This document shows positions 12,432 to 22,118 of a stretch of 64,000 nucleotides of DNA, piece by piece. This stretch comes from Marinomonas sp. CT5. GTDB taxonomy: Bacteria > Pseudomonadota > Gammaproteobacteria > Pseudomonadales > Marinomonadaceae. Positions within the stretch are counted from its first letter, which is position 1. The number at the start of each line of letters is the position of its first letter. Where the stretch lies: assembly GCF_018336975.1 (NCBI RefSeq), contig NZ_CP025572.1, positions 3,164,884-3,228,883 of the forward strand, read 5' to 3'. The notes beneath the pieces were generated by a model. It was not told the DNA's origin. It made no database searches and saw only the letters and a list, made by a program, of their open reading frames with translations. The translations under genes and the position numbers were made by a program.

Positions 12432-14255
12432 TTAACTTTTATGAAGATGCAGATAAATTTCTTCTGCCTTTTTCGCACTAATGCCTTTTACCTTAGAAAT
12501 GTCTTCCTGACTTGCTGAGAGCAGCTCTTGATAGCCACCAAAGGCGGTTAGCAGCTCTTTGCGTCGATTAGGTCCAATACCTGGAATATTTTCCAATACC
12601 GAATGACGACGCTTCTTATCTCTTCTACGACGGTGACTCTTTACCGCAAACCTATGGGCTTCATCCCGAATATGCTGAATAAGATGCAAAGCCGCCGAAT
12701 CCGGCGGAAGAACGACTTCATCTTCTTTGGAGCCGATATATAAAGTTTCAAGCCCCGGCTTACGCGTATCGCCTTTTGCGACACCCAATAAGAAGATATT
12801 GACCAAGCCCAAATCCTTTAATACCGCTTCCGCTTGGGTTAATTGTCCTTTACCGCCATCAATCAGCAAAACGTCAGGGGCTTCTAGTTCGCCACTTTTC
12901 ACGCGCTTATAACGTCGCGTGAGCGCTTGCTTCATGGCGCCATAATCATCCCCCGGTTCAACACCTTCGATGTTGAATGAACGATAGCGCTTTTTATCTG
13001 GCCCATCGGCACCAAACACCACACAAGAAGCAACCGTTGCTTCACCGCTGGAGTGACTGATATCAAAACACTCCATATGCGTTGGCGGCTCAGAGAAGCC
13101 TAACAATTTTTGCAAGGCGGTTATACGGCTAAAGTGATTACGTTTATCAGATAATCGCGCTTGTAGACCTTGTTCAGCGTTGAGTTTGGCGAGCTCCAAC
13201 CAGCGAGCACGCTGCCCTCTTACATTACTGAGTACTTCAATTTTCTTCTGGGTGGTTTCAAAAACACCTTCCACCAGCGCTTCACTGTCTTCTAACTCAT
13301 GGCTAATGATAAGCGTCTTAGGTAACTCTTGAATACCACCAAGGTAAAATTGAGCGATAAAAGACGATAATAATTCACCTTCTGTGATCTCGATGGGCAT
13401 TTTGGGATAGTGACTTTTGCTACCAACCACTTTGCCTTTTCGCACCATCATCACATGAACACATAAGCCACCAGGCTGGATAATGGAGGCAATCACATCA
13501 GCCTCTCCAGTTTGTCCATAAACATGCTGTTGTTCTTGGATGTGCTTGAGTTGAATAATTTGATCACGCAATTCGGCCGCACGTTCGAATTCCATATCAG
13601 CGGCAGCAGAACTCATTTGTGAGGTGATTTCAGCTGTGAGCTCTTGGTCTTTTCCTTGTAAGAACATGCGGGCATGACGAACATCCAGATCGTACTCCTC
13701 GTCACTGATTAAATTCACACAAGGGCCAGAACAGCGTTTAATTTGATATTGCAGACATGGACGAGAGCGATTTGAATAGGTGCTGTCTTCGCATTGACGC
13801 ACTTTGAACACCTTCTGCATGGTATTCAAACTTTCTTTTACCGCGCTGCCACTTGGGAAAGGACCAAACAAAGTCCCTTTATCCGTTTTATCGCCACGGC
13901 GGAATAACAAAGCTGGGTGATGATGATTGGATAATAAAATGTATGGGTAAGATTTATCGTCTCGTAATAAAATATTAAATGGCGGACGATGCTGCTTAAT
14001 CAGCGTTTGTTCTAGAAGCAATGCTTCTGTTTCGCTCTTGGTGACAGCAATTTCAATGGAGTGTATACGACTCACCAAGGCCATGGTTTTAGTCGTTAAT
14101 CCTGTAACACGAAAATAACTCGCGACACGATTCTTTAAGTTTTTGGCTTTTCCGACATAGAGCAATTCACCTTTTTCATCGTACATGCGATAAACGCCCG
14201 GACGTGTGGTTAAATTGCTAACAAAATGCTTTGGATCAAATTCTGAATGGCTCAA
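12432..14255 (-). CDS. uvrC: Excinuclease ABC subunit C
   Basis: 607 residues, standard length. N-terminal GIY-YIG nuclease (G-V-Y-R-M-Y...L-Y-V-G-K-A-K-N-L), a cysteine-rich stretch (CEDSTYSNRSRPCLQYQIKRCSGPC), UVR domain (about 205-240), RNase H-like endonuclease half (ECFDISHSSGE...LLIDGGKGQL) and C-terminal helix-hairpin-helix repeats (IPGIGPNRRKELL). It makes the 3' and 5' incisions around UvrB-bound DNA lesions. The start is TTG with GAGG six bases upstream; no nearby ATG fits the family start better. 18 bases separate it from uvrY. Confidence 0.97.
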   Translation of the reverse strand: MSHSEFDPKHFVSNLTTRPGVYRMYDEKGELLYVGKAKNLKNRVASYFRVTGLTTKTMALVSRIHSIEIAVTKSETEALLLEQTLIKQHRPPFNILLRDDKSYPYILLSNHHHPALLFRRGDKTDKGTLFGPFPSGSAVKESLNTMQKVFKVRQCEDSTYSNRSRPCLQYQIKRCSGPCVNLISDEEYDLDVRHARMFLQGKDQELTAEITSQMSSAAADMEFERAAELRDQIIQLKHIQEQQHVYGQTGEADVIASIIQPGGLCVHVMMVRKGKVVGSKSHYPKMPIEITEGELLSSFIAQFYLGGIQELPKTLIISHELEDSEALVEGVFETTQKKIEVLSNVRGQRARWLELAKLNAEQGLQARLSDKRNHFSRITALQKLLGFSEPPTHMECFDISHSSGEATVASCVVFGADGPDKKRYRSFNIEGVEPGDDYGAMKQALTRRYKRVKSGELEAPDVLLIDGGKGQLTQAEAVLKDLGLVNIFLLGVAKGDTRKPGLETLYIGSKEDEVVLPPDSAALHLIQHIRDEAHRFAVKSHRRRRDKKRRHSVLENIPGIGPNRRKELLTAFGGYQELLSASQEDISKVKGISAKKAEEIYLHLHKS

Positions 14256-14273
14256 ACAAACCTCGTTTTTCGC

Positions 14274-14915
14274 CTAGCCCATACCAAGCACATTATAACG
14301 TACTGCTAAATGAATCAATTCAACATCGCTTTCAATGCTCAACTTTGTAAAAATACGAGTACGATAAGTACTAACCGTTTTAGGGCTAACGTTTAGATGC
14401 TCCGCAATTTCACTGGATTTTTTACAATCTACGATCATTTGGGCGACTTGTAACTCTCTATCTGATAACTGTCCCAATGGCGAACCTTGTCCATCTATAG
14501 AAAATTTAGACAGTGCCATTTTCTGAGCGATACTCTTAGATATATAGTGCTCGCCTTTCGATACCTGCTGGATGGCTTCTAATAGTTCTGACGTATTGGT
14601 TCCTTTAGTCAGATAACCCGATGCCCCCACTTCTAATAATTTAACTGGATATAAATTGTCATCCAATGCAGACAAAGCAATAATCTTGGTTTTCGGTAGA
14701 ATACGTTTTATTTCTTTCGTTGCACCTAATCCGCCAATTCCCGGCATATGCACATCCATCAAAACGATATCTGGCAATAACGTTTTAGAATGAGTAATGG
14801 CCTCTTCGCCAGAATGAACAACACCAACCACCTCAACACCTTTTACATCCTGTAATACACGACTAATACCTTGGCTAACCACATCATGGTCGTCAACAAT
14901 CAGTACTTTCAACAT
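14274..14915 (-). CDS. uvrY: GacA/UvrY-type response regulator
   Basis: 213 residues from the ATG at 14915 (GAGG upstream). The receiver domain (1-120) has acidic V-D-D-H-D, phospho-acceptor D54 (LMDVHMPG), and the conserved Ser/Lys positions. A LuxR-type helix-turn-helix follows (about 145-210; L-S-D-R-E-L-Q-V-A-Q-M-I...V-S-P-K-T-V-S-T-Y). It is the partner of the BarA/GacS kinase; in gammaproteobacteria it activates small RNAs that sequester CsrA/RsmA. Position immediately before uvrC is the conserved arrangement. An upstream TTG-type extension to 14957 is possible but unlikely. Confidence 0.94.
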   Translation of the reverse strand: MLKVLIVDDHDVVSQGISRVLQDVKGVEVVGVVHSGEEAITHSKTLLPDIVLMDVHMPGIGGLGATKEIKRILPKTKIIALSALDDNLYPVKLLEVGASGYLTKGTNTSELLEAIQQVSKGEHYISKSIAQKMALSKFSIDGQGSPLGQLSDRELQVAQMIVDCKKSSEIAEHLNVSPKTVSTYRTRIFTKLSIESDVELIHLAVRYNVLGMG

Positions 14916-15037
14916 AACAACCTCACCAAACTTCTCTACGTCTCGTGTTGATTTCACCTTACCTAGAATGAAAGCGTGTCAATAGCTTCCTGCTGAAATA
15001 AAATCATTTTATAAAAAACAAACGCAACAAGCACTTT

Positions 15038-15865
15038 TTAATCTGGAAGCTTTTCTTTATACCCCATATCAAATAACTTTTGCTGACTAATTTCACGATA
15101 ACGAGCTCGCACGCCTGATCCGTGAGTTTTTTGCGTGTAATAAAGCAAGGGCGCAACCTCTTCTTCTGTAATAGATAAATCATTCGCAATCTTACCTGCC
15201 AAATCTTTTACGCTCAGAGTTTGCTTATCTTCGATCATAATAACTTTTGGGATAACAAGACGCTCGCCTGAAATAACTCGATCGACAATTTTTAAATAAC
15301 TTTGCTCAAATAAAGGCCAAGTTACTCTTTCCTCTTCAGACTTTAGCTTGTACCAGCCGGCATCAGACCCTGCAAAAAATACCGCAGGGTGACTCCATTT
15401 ATATTGCAAAGGGTCTGTTCGACAAGCACAGGCCTCAAGATAAGCAGTACGAGGATCAGGCAAGCCATAAGCTTTATAAGCGGTATTAATCAGTTTTAAG
15501 AAGTCGGCAATGGTTGGCGGCCAAGCATGTATTTCTTTGGTACGTTCTACCGCATAAGCCAACAATGGCTCTTGAAAACCTTTTAAAGCAATTGCCCACT
15601 CACGCTTGGCCAGTTTTACTTCATCCGTTGTACTGTAAGCTGAGGCAAATTTATGCGTATAAATGGCTTTAAAGCGTGCAAACAACATATTAACCAAGAC
15701 GCGTGTTTGTTGCTCTGCTTCCGAAGGACCAGAGTCACGACCTTGGTTGCTACCGCGTCCAGTATCTCCGTACTCACCAGTCTGTGTCGTGGATGTTGTT
15801 GAGGGCGTCGCTAACCTGCTCTCTAGAGGTTTTAGTAAATTTTGTACTGCCTGAGGTTCCTTCAT
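15038..15865 (-). CDS. Lambda-P-like replication protein (putative helicase loader)
   Basis: 275 residues. After a low-complexity Ser/Thr/Gly N-terminus (1-50), residues 55-130 (VNMLFARFKAIYTHKF...W-A-x-A-L...WPPTIADFLKLI) match my knowledge of the replication protein P family, named for lambda P, which loads DnaB helicase. The ATG at 15865 with AGG seven bases upstream overlaps the upstream DnaT-like gene by 92 bases in another frame. No Walker motif is present, as expected for P rather than DnaC. The genes lie among core genes, not in a phage, suggesting domestication. A housekeeping loader role is an inference. Confidence 0.72.
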   Translation of the reverse strand: MKEPQAVQNLLKPLESRLATPSTTSTTQTGEYGDTGRGSNQGRDSGPSEAEQQTRVLVNMLFARFKAIYTHKFASAYSTTDEVKLAKREWAIALKGFQEPLLAYAVERTKEIHAWPPTIADFLKLINTAYKAYGLPDPRTAYLEACACRTDPLQYKWSHPAVFFAGSDAGWYKLKSEEERVTWPLFEQSYLKIVDRVISGERLVIPKVIMIEDKQTLSVKDLAGKIANDLSITEEEVAPLLYYTQKTHGSGVRARYREISQQKLFDMGYKEKLPD

Positions 15866-16577
15866 ATGAAGACCTATCCGATTGTTTGTATTGCCACTGA
15901 CGTTTTACGTATTTAAAAAATTCACTGTTCCAAGTTCTTACATTCTTGCGCTGCTCTTTGATTCTCAGCAAAAACTCAGTTTGCAAAGACAAAGCAAATT
16001 CACGAGCAATACCGGCTTGGACAATTTGCTCCAAGGTTGCTTCTTCCGGCTGCCACTGATCGGGTTGTCGAGCACGTTCTTTCTGCTCCAAGTACAAATC
16101 AAAATCTGTCACCCCTCTACGATCATTTACCACAGGTGGAGTGGGTGCGTCATATTGTCTAACAGGCTGTTTCGTTGTGTAACTTTTTGGTTGTGGCGTG
16201 AACTCTTCTGCCTTTTCTCGCGACGCTTTATGCAAGCGATCCATTTTACTCATCAAAGAATCGTCTTTAGAAGTTTCAGCTATAGGCTGAGTGGCAGGCG
16301 CTACCTTTTGAGACTTTGACAAGTGAATTTCTAATATATCTTCTTGGCGCTGAAAACTAAGCAATTGACTAATCTGTAGATTAGAAAGCAAGCGCATCAA
16401 CATAGGAACTGTCCAAAATGGAAGCTGAGCTCCCAATCGCCCCATCTCTACTCGCAAAGCGTTAGAACCAACAAGGTAAGCTTGCTGCTTCAAAAAGGTC
16501 AATAAAACGGTTTCTTCTAGCCCGATTTGGGCAGCCATTGAAAATGATATCGGTAATGAATAGTCGTTATCCAACAT
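15774..16577 (-). CDS. DnaT-like primosomal/replication protein
   Basis: 267 residues. N-terminal 75 residues look like a winged-helix domain. A long charged linker (about 80-165) leads to a DnaT-type ssDNA-binding segment (W-Q-P-E-E-A-T-L...G-I-A-R-E-F-A...F...R-T-W-N-S-E-F-F-K-Y-V-K-R-Q-W, about 172-230). DnaT helps restart forks and helps loaders place DnaB. It overlaps and precedes the lambda-P-like gene, echoing the phage O-P order. The ATG at 16577 has a purine-rich GAAGCGAG. The DnaT domain call is moderately firm; the N-terminal assignment is weak. Confidence 0.72.
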   Translation of the reverse strand: MLDNDYSLPISFSMAAQIGLEETVLLTFLKQQAYLVGSNALRVEMGRLGAQLPFWTVPMLMRLLSNLQISQLLSFQRQEDILEIHLSKSQKVAPATQPIAETSKDDSLMSKMDRLHKASREKAEEFTPQPKSYTTKQPVRQYDAPTPPVVNDRRGVTDFDLYLEQKERARQPDQWQPEEATLEQIVQAGIAREFALSLQTEFLLRIKEQRKNVRTWNSEFFKYVKRQWQYKQSDRSSYEGTSGSTKFTKTSREQVSDALNNIHDTDW

Positions 16578-16750
16578 AAATCTCGCTTCACTTAGTTAGC
16601 ATAATAGTCTATCAAAAGCCGCTCCCATTAGCACGACAACCTTAGAGTAACATTGCCATTTAGACAAAATGTCACACTTTGCTTCTCCATAGTGATTAGA
16701 CTTTCGTTTTAAGTTTTTTTCTTTATTAAAACAATGCTCTCTCGGTATTT

Positions 16751-16779
16751 TTGACAGTCTCCAAAAACATACCTATGCT
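16751..16779 (+). promoter_or_regulatory. Promoter of hpf
   Basis: TTGACA (16751-16756) and TATGCT (16774-16779), 17-base spacer, about 90 bases before the ATG. Confidence 0.6.
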
Positions 16780-16869
16780 CATAAGACGGCAATACTATTA
16801 TAAAAAAGCCAATCATCCGCTAATTTTTGCATTGCCTGCCCCGCGATCGTTACTCTGGAGGAAAGTTGT

Positions 16870-17187
16870 ATGCATACCACTAAAATTTCTGGACACCATA
16901 TCGATGTAACCCCAGCAATTAAAGATCACATCCATGAGAAGCTCTCAAAAGTATCCAAACTCAGTGACGAAATCACATCCGTAAATATCACTTTATTAAA
17001 AGACAGCAAACAACAAAAAGCAGAAGCGCGACTTCACCTTCCAGGTAAAGAAATTTTTGCCGCAGCCACTTCAGAAGATAGACTATTTCACGCAATAGAT
17101 GGCATGGTTGAAAAATTGGTGCGCCAAATAGACAAACACAAAACCAAGCAATCCAGCACAGGTCACAAGCCAATCACACATCATTAA
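16870..17187 (+). CDS. hpf: Ribosome hibernation-promoting factor (short HPF/YfiA family)
   Basis: 105 residues, the short form without the C-terminal dimerisation domain. The fold signature is present: I-S-G-H-H-I-D-V-T-P-A-I-K-D-H-I at the start, A-x-A-x-L-H-L-P-G centre, and D-x-L-F-x-A-I-D-G-M...D-R-Q-I-type end (IDKHKTK). It binds the 30S decoding region in stationary phase. The gene is not next to rpoN-ptsN here, so it may be the YfiA/RaiA paralogue; I cannot tell. GGAGGA precedes the ATG. Confidence 0.92.
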   Translation: MHTTKISGHHIDVTPAIKDHIHEKLSKVSKLSDEITSVNITLLKDSKQQKAEARLHLPGKEIFAAATSEDRLFHAIDGMVEKLVRQIDKHKTKQSSTGHKPITHH

Positions 17188-17214
17188 ATACCTAATTAAT
17201 ACATCCGATAGAAG

Positions 17215-17240
17215 AAAACCACTGCTGCTTCGGTGGTTTT
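17215..17240 (+). terminator. Terminator of hpf
   Basis: AAAACCAC / GTGGTTTT with a ten-base loop and a T tract, 27 bases after the stop. Confidence 0.8.
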
Positions 17241-17344
17241 TTTCTATATTTTTATCGGTTCAAAATAATCTTCCTTGAAGTTTGGAACTTTCGGCTGCAT
17301 ATTAAGTCTATTGTTAGTCTTAAAACCTTTAAAGGAGTTAACTC

Positions 17345-17998
17345 ATGCGTTACACAGAAGCCCTTTCGACACATACGTCACAAGCGGCAAATAAAACGCT
17401 CCGCAATACTTACGGACTGTTGTCGCTTACCCTATTGTTCAGCGCCTTCACTGCGGGCTTGAGCATGGCTTTCAACTTACCTCATCCTGGCCTAATTATT
17501 ACTTTAGTAGGTTTTTATGGTCTGCTTTTTTTGACGCACAAATTTAAAAACAGCTCAGCTGGTATTCTTTGTGTGTTTGCTTTGACTGGTTTCATGGGTC
17601 TTACCCTTGGGCCGATATTAAGCGCTTACTTGAACATGTCTAACGGCGCCAGCTTGATTATGAGCGCATTGGGCATCACAGGCCTGTCATTCCTTGGTTT
17701 GTCCGCTTATGCGCTAATTTCCAAGAAAGACTTCAGTTTCCTTAATGGATTCATCACTGTTGGTTTCTTCGTTCTATTGTTTGCTGTGATTGCTGGCATC
17801 TTTGTTAAAATGCCTGCCCTGCAAATCTTTATTTCTGCAGGTTTTGCGCTATTCTCTGCTGCGGTCATTTTGCTGCAAACAAGCGAAATCGTACGTGGCG
17901 GTGAAACCAATTACATTATGGCAACTGTGAACTTGTATGTTTCTCTATACAACATGTTCTTAAGTGTATTGTCACTTCTAGGTATGGCTCGCGATTAA
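17345..17998 (+). CDS. Bax-inhibitor-1/YccA family inner-membrane protein
   Basis: 217 residues with seven hydrophobic helices. N-terminal soluble tip followed by L-R-N-T-Y-G-L-L-S-L-T-L, the usual first helix of the BI-1 (UPF0005) family, and an end Y-V-S-L-Y-N-M-F-L-S-V-L-S-L-L-G, also typical. E. coli YccA modulates the FtsH protease; related proteins leak calcium. The role in this organism is unproven. AAGGAG precedes the ATG. In several gammaproteobacteria, as here, it sits just before tusDCB. Confidence 0.92.
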   Translation: MRYTEALSTHTSQAANKTLRNTYGLLSLTLLFSAFTAGLSMAFNLPHPGLIITLVGFYGLLFLTHKFKNSSAGILCVFALTGFMGLTLGPILSAYLNMSNGASLIMSALGITGLSFLGLSAYALISKKDFSFLNGFITVGFFVLLFAVIAGIFVKMPALQIFISAGFALFSAAVILLQTSEIVRGGETNYIMATVNLYVSLYNMFLSVLSLLGMARD

Positions 17999-18021
17999 CA
18001 ATCCAGCAAACCAATACGAAA

Positions 18022-18045
18022 AGGCCGCTGACTGCGGTCTTTTTT
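18022..18045 (+). terminator. Terminator after the BI-1 gene
   Basis: AGGCCGC / GCGGTCT with loop TGACT and six T. It lies between the BI-1 gene and tusD. Confidence 0.8.
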
Positions 18046-18087
18046 ATGTGTAAAATTTGCGATATCACTTTCCAAGGTTCTTTTTTA

Positions 18088-18480
18088 ATGCAATACACTT
18101 TGCTCATTACAGGGTCGCCATACCAAAGCAAGGCTTGCCACACCGCCCTTCGCTTTATTCGCGCTGCTCTCAACAAACACCCTGACAGCATAAAAGGCGT
18201 ATTTTTTTACGAAGATGCTGTACTCATTGGTAACCAAGCCGCACAGCCTCCACGAGATGAAATCGACTTAGCACAAGCGTGGCAAGACATTGCAAAACAA
18301 CACAGCATACCTTTGTACTTATGTATTGCCGCTGCGGTACGACGCGGCATCATCAATGAAAGTGAAAGTCGCCGGTATGAGTTAGAACAACATACGCTTG
18401 CAGAACATTTTCAACTTGAAGGCTTAGGAACGCTTGTGGACTTAATGAACAGCAGCAATAAAATCATTCAGTTTAGGTAA
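18088..18480 (+). CDS. tusD: Sulfur relay protein TusD
   Basis: 130 residues from the ATG at 18088 (MQYTLLITGSPYQS); an earlier in-frame start would add 14 residues not seen in the family. DsrE/TusD fold. The sulfur-carrying cysteine is C79 in L-Y-L-C-I-A-A-A-V-R-R-G-I. As TusBCD hexamer it receives persulfide from TusA and passes it to TusE for 2-thiouridine synthesis at tRNA position 34 by MnmA, which is also in this window. Heads tusDCB-tusE with gaps of only a few bases. Confidence 0.95.
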   Translation: MQYTLLITGSPYQSKACHTALRFIRAALNKHPDSIKGVFFYEDAVLIGNQAAQPPRDEIDLAQAWQDIAKQHSIPLYLCIAAAVRRGIINESESRRYELEQHTLAEHFQLEGLGTLVDLMNSSNKIIQFR

Positions 18481-18484
18481 AGTC

Positions 18485-18832
18485 ATGAAAAACACACTCA
18501 TTCACCTAAACTCTAGCCCTTATGCCAGCTTAGCCTGTAAAGAAGGTCTGGACCTTGCTCTTGTGCTTGCGACCTTTGAGCAACCTGTTGATCTATGCCT
18601 TTCTGGCGCAGCTATGGCGCTATTGACTGATAATCAAAACCCAACCACAGAACAAGGTAAGAATCTACACAAGCTACTTGCAGGGTTAGAGTTTTACGAC
18701 ATTGAAAACATCTTCATAGAGAAGCACCAGTCTTGGCTTAGCGACCAGCCAACTTGGCAAGGTGTTCAGCAACTTGATGAAGCTGAATGGCAAACGATGT
18801 TTTCACAATACCAACAAGTTTTTCGGTTTTAA
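18485..18832 (+). CDS. tusC: Sulfur relay protein TusC
   Basis: 115 residues, DsrF/TusC fold: N-S-S-P-Y-A-S-L-A-C-K-E-G-L-D-L-A-L start, then F-E-Q-P-V-D-L-C-L-S-G. It is a structural partner in the TusBCD complex. The start ATG lies four bases after the tusD stop, consistent with coupled translation. Length and order match the family. Confidence 0.93.
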   Translation: MKNTLIHLNSSPYASLACKEGLDLALVLATFEQPVDLCLSGAAMALLTDNQNPTTEQGKNLHKLLAGLEFYDIENIFIEKHQSWLSDQPTWQGVQQLDEAEWQTMFSQYQQVFRF

Positions 18833-18834
18833 TT

Positions 18835-19122
18835 ATGCGACTTCACCAAATAAATCAGCTCGAATACCCTGCCACATTTGAAACAACGTGGCAAAATAGC
18901 GTACAAGCTGGCGACCAAATATTATTGATTGAAGAAGGCTTCTTGAGGCTGGTTCACCATGCCAATGCCTTGCAACAGCTGACCAAAGAAAAAACGGCCG
19001 AAGTGTATTATTTACAGAGTGACGCCACGGCTTATGGTTTATCGCCACAATTTGGCCAGGCTTTATCAGATGAAGAATGGGTCGAACTCACCTTTTCTGC
19101 TGAAGCAAACATTAGTTGGTAA
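18835..19122 (+). CDS. tusB: Sulfur relay protein TusB
   Basis: 95 residues from the ATG at 18835 (MRLHQINQ), two bases after the tusC stop. DsrH/TusB features: Q-A-G-D-Q-I-L-L-I-E-E-G near residues 22-33, and the usual end S-F/W-E-V-L-T-x-x... type (DEEWVELTF). Third subunit of the TusBCD complex. Confidence 0.9.
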   Translation: MRLHQINQLEYPATFETTWQNSVQAGDQILLIEEGFLRLVHHANALQQLTKEKTAEVYYLQSDATAYGLSPQFGQALSDEEWVELTFSAEANISW

Positions 19123-19127
19123 TTAAA

Positions 19128-19448
19128 ATGACAAACTGCACAGCAATTTTAGATGAAGAAGGTTATTTACTGAACCTACAAGATTGGACCCCTGAACTTG
19201 CCAATCAACTAGCCAAAGATGTAGACATAGAGCTCACTGATGCTCACTGGGAGATTATTTATTTATTGCGCGACTTCTACACTGAATTTGAAGTTTCTCC
19301 CGCTATGCGCCCACTAGTCAAAGCCGTAACCAAAAAACTCGGTGCAGAAAAAGGCCGCAGTATTTATTTGATGACACTCTTCCCTGGCAGCCCACCTAAA
19401 TTAGCCGCCAAAATTGCTGGGCTTCCAAAACCCGCCAATTGCTTGTAA
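19128..19448 (+). CDS. tusE: Sulfurtransferase TusE (DsrC family)
   Basis: 106 residues. D-E-E-G-Y-L-L-N-L-Q-D-W-T start, H-W-E-I-I-Y-L-L-R-D-F-Y centre, and the C-terminal arm ending G-L-P-K-P-A-N-C105-L, with the essential penultimate cysteine that accepts sulfur from TusD and delivers it to MnmA. Starts at ATG 19128, five bases after tusB. Last gene of the operon; a strong bidirectional terminator follows. Confidence 0.95.
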   Translation: MTNCTAILDEEGYLLNLQDWTPELANQLAKDVDIELTDAHWEIIYLLRDFYTEFEVSPAMRPLVKAVTKKLGAEKGRSIYLMTLFPGSPPKLAAKIAGLPKPANCL

Positions 19449-19458
19449 CCATAAAAAA

Positions 19459-19502
19459 TCCAAATAAAAACGGAGCCGTTTAGGCTCCGCTTTTATTTGG
19501 AT
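19459..19502. terminator. Bidirectional terminator between tusE and cobA
   Basis: Core CGGAGCC / GGCTCCG with loop GTTTA, extended outward by ATCCAAATAAAA / TTTTATTTGGAT. Serves the convergent tus and cobA units. Confidence 0.9.
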
Positions 19503-19521
19503 CAGATTAAACAGGCGCTTA

Positions 19522-20262
19522 TTATTTACCGTACCATTGTAACTTTTCCTGCAAGGTAACCACTTCCCCAATAATGAGTAACGCAGGAGATTTGGCCTCA
19601 TTCGCCACTGAAACATCGTACACATCTTGAATCGTGGATGTGAAAACACGCTGTTCACTGGTTGTGCCCTTTTCCACAATGGCAACTGGCATAGATGGAC
19701 TCATACCAAAACGAATTAAGGATTGAGTAATGTCCTTCAGGCCCGTCAACCCCATATAAATAACCAAGGTCTGTGCTGGATGAACCAATTCCTCCCAAGG
19801 CAACTCTGTTGTACCGTCTTTTAAATGCCCTGTTAAGAAACGCACAGATTGAGCGTAATCTCGATGTGTTAGTGGAATGCCAGCGTAGGCAGCACAACCT
19901 GCCGCCGCAGTGACACCTGGGACCACCTCAAAAGGCACACCTTCTTCAATCAGCTCCTCAAGCTCTTCGCCACCGCGTCCAAAAATAAAAGGATCTCCAC
20001 CTTTTAAGCGAACGACCATGTGGCCTTCTTTCGCTTTAGCAGCAAGCAGACTGTTAATCTCTTCTTGCGGAAGGCTGTGTAAAGATTTGGCTTTACCCAC
20101 ATACATTTTTTCCGCTGACTCAGGAATTAGCTCAATAATTTCTTTACCAACTAAACGATCGTACAAAACCACATCGGCCATTTTTAACAAACGATGTGCT
20201 TTTAATGTCAATAACTCTGGATCACCTGGACCCGCACCAATTAAATAGACCTTGCCCGTCAT
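19522..20262 (-). CDS. cobA: Uroporphyrinogen-III C-methyltransferase
   Basis: 246 residues from the ATG at 20262. Standalone [19 protein letters not shown] motif 1 for SAM binding, [18 protein letters not shown], and [21 protein letters not shown]. It methylates uroporphyrinogen III at C2 and C7 to precorrin-2, for siroheme or cobalamin. No CysG dehydrogenase/ferrochelatase domain is fused. No nitrite or sulfite reductase gene is adjacent, so the pathway it serves here is not shown. Confidence 0.95.
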   Translation of the reverse strand: MTGKVYLIGAGPGDPELLTLKAHRLLKMADVVLYDRLVGKEIIELIPESAEKMYVGKAKSLHSLPQEEINSLLAAKAKEGHMVVRLKGGDPFIFGRGGEELEELIEEGVPFEVVPGVTAAAGCAAYAGIPLTHRDYAQSVRFLTGHLKDGTTELPWEELVHPAQTLVIYMGLTGLKDITQSLIRFGMSPSMPVAIVEKGTTSEQRVFTSTIQDVYDVSVANEAKSPALLIIGEVVTLQEKLQWYGK

Positions 20263-20286
20263 AATTTTCAATTTCCAGTCACATAA

Positions 20287-20309
20287 AAAAGCCTCACAAA
20301 GAGGCTTTT
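20287..20309 (-). terminator. Terminator of serS
   Basis: AAAAGCCTC / GAGGCTTTT with loop ACAAA, followed by a T tract on the minus strand, between serS and cobA. Confidence 0.85.
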
Positions 20310-20380
20310 CACTTTAAAACAATCAATGCTGAGTCCACTACACTTTATTACAAGCCATGTAATCGCGCCAAGGCATCTGC

Positions 20381-21703
<1,323 letters not shown>

Positions 21704-21746
21704 TCAGTGTGTATAAAAATTTGCGTGTTTTGAAAAAACAAAGGGA

Positions 21747-22118
21747 TTATAAAAAACGAGCAACAGCCATACCAGCCGCTAAGCCGGCAATCCCCAAAAC
21801 ACAGCTCAATAATAAATAGCTTACTGCACTTAGCCAAGCCTGCATGTTAATAAGAGAGACAATTTCTAAAGAAAAAGTCGAAAAAGTGGTAAATGCCCCT
21901 AAAAAGCCCACCATTATCAAAGGGCGATACGGTTCAAGAGACGGCATGCGCTCACTTATCACAACAAACGCAATCCCCATTAATACGCAACCAAGTACAT
22001 TAATCAACATGGTGGCAAAGGGGAAATGATGATGCCAGTATGTGTTTATCCACTTTGTCATACCATAACGACTCAATGCACCAAACGCGCCACCCACTGC
22101 AATCATAAAATACATCAT
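21747..22118 (-). CDS. crcB: Fluoride channel CrcB/Fluc
   Basis: 123 residues, four membrane helices. Signature G-G-x-x-G-A-L-x-R-Y near the N-terminus, G-C-V-L-M-G, and G-F-L-G-A-F-T-T-F-S-T-F-S-L-E with the paired phenylalanines of the fluoride path. It works as a dual-topology dimer that expels fluoride from the cytoplasm. The ATG overlaps the rarA stop by one base, so translation is coupled. No fluoride riboswitch is seen, as the gene is internal to an operon. Confidence 0.95.
   Translation of the reverse strand: MMYFMIAVGGAFGALSRYGMTKWINTYWHHHFPFATMLINVLGCVLMGIAFVVISERMPSLEPYRPLIMVGFLGAFTTFSTFSLEIVSLINMQAWLSAVSYLLLSCVLGIAGLAAGMAVARFL

Noticed and set aside
15004..15189. Minus-strand 61-codon frame
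   Set aside because: It is a shadow of the 3' end of the lambda-P-like gene with no RBS.
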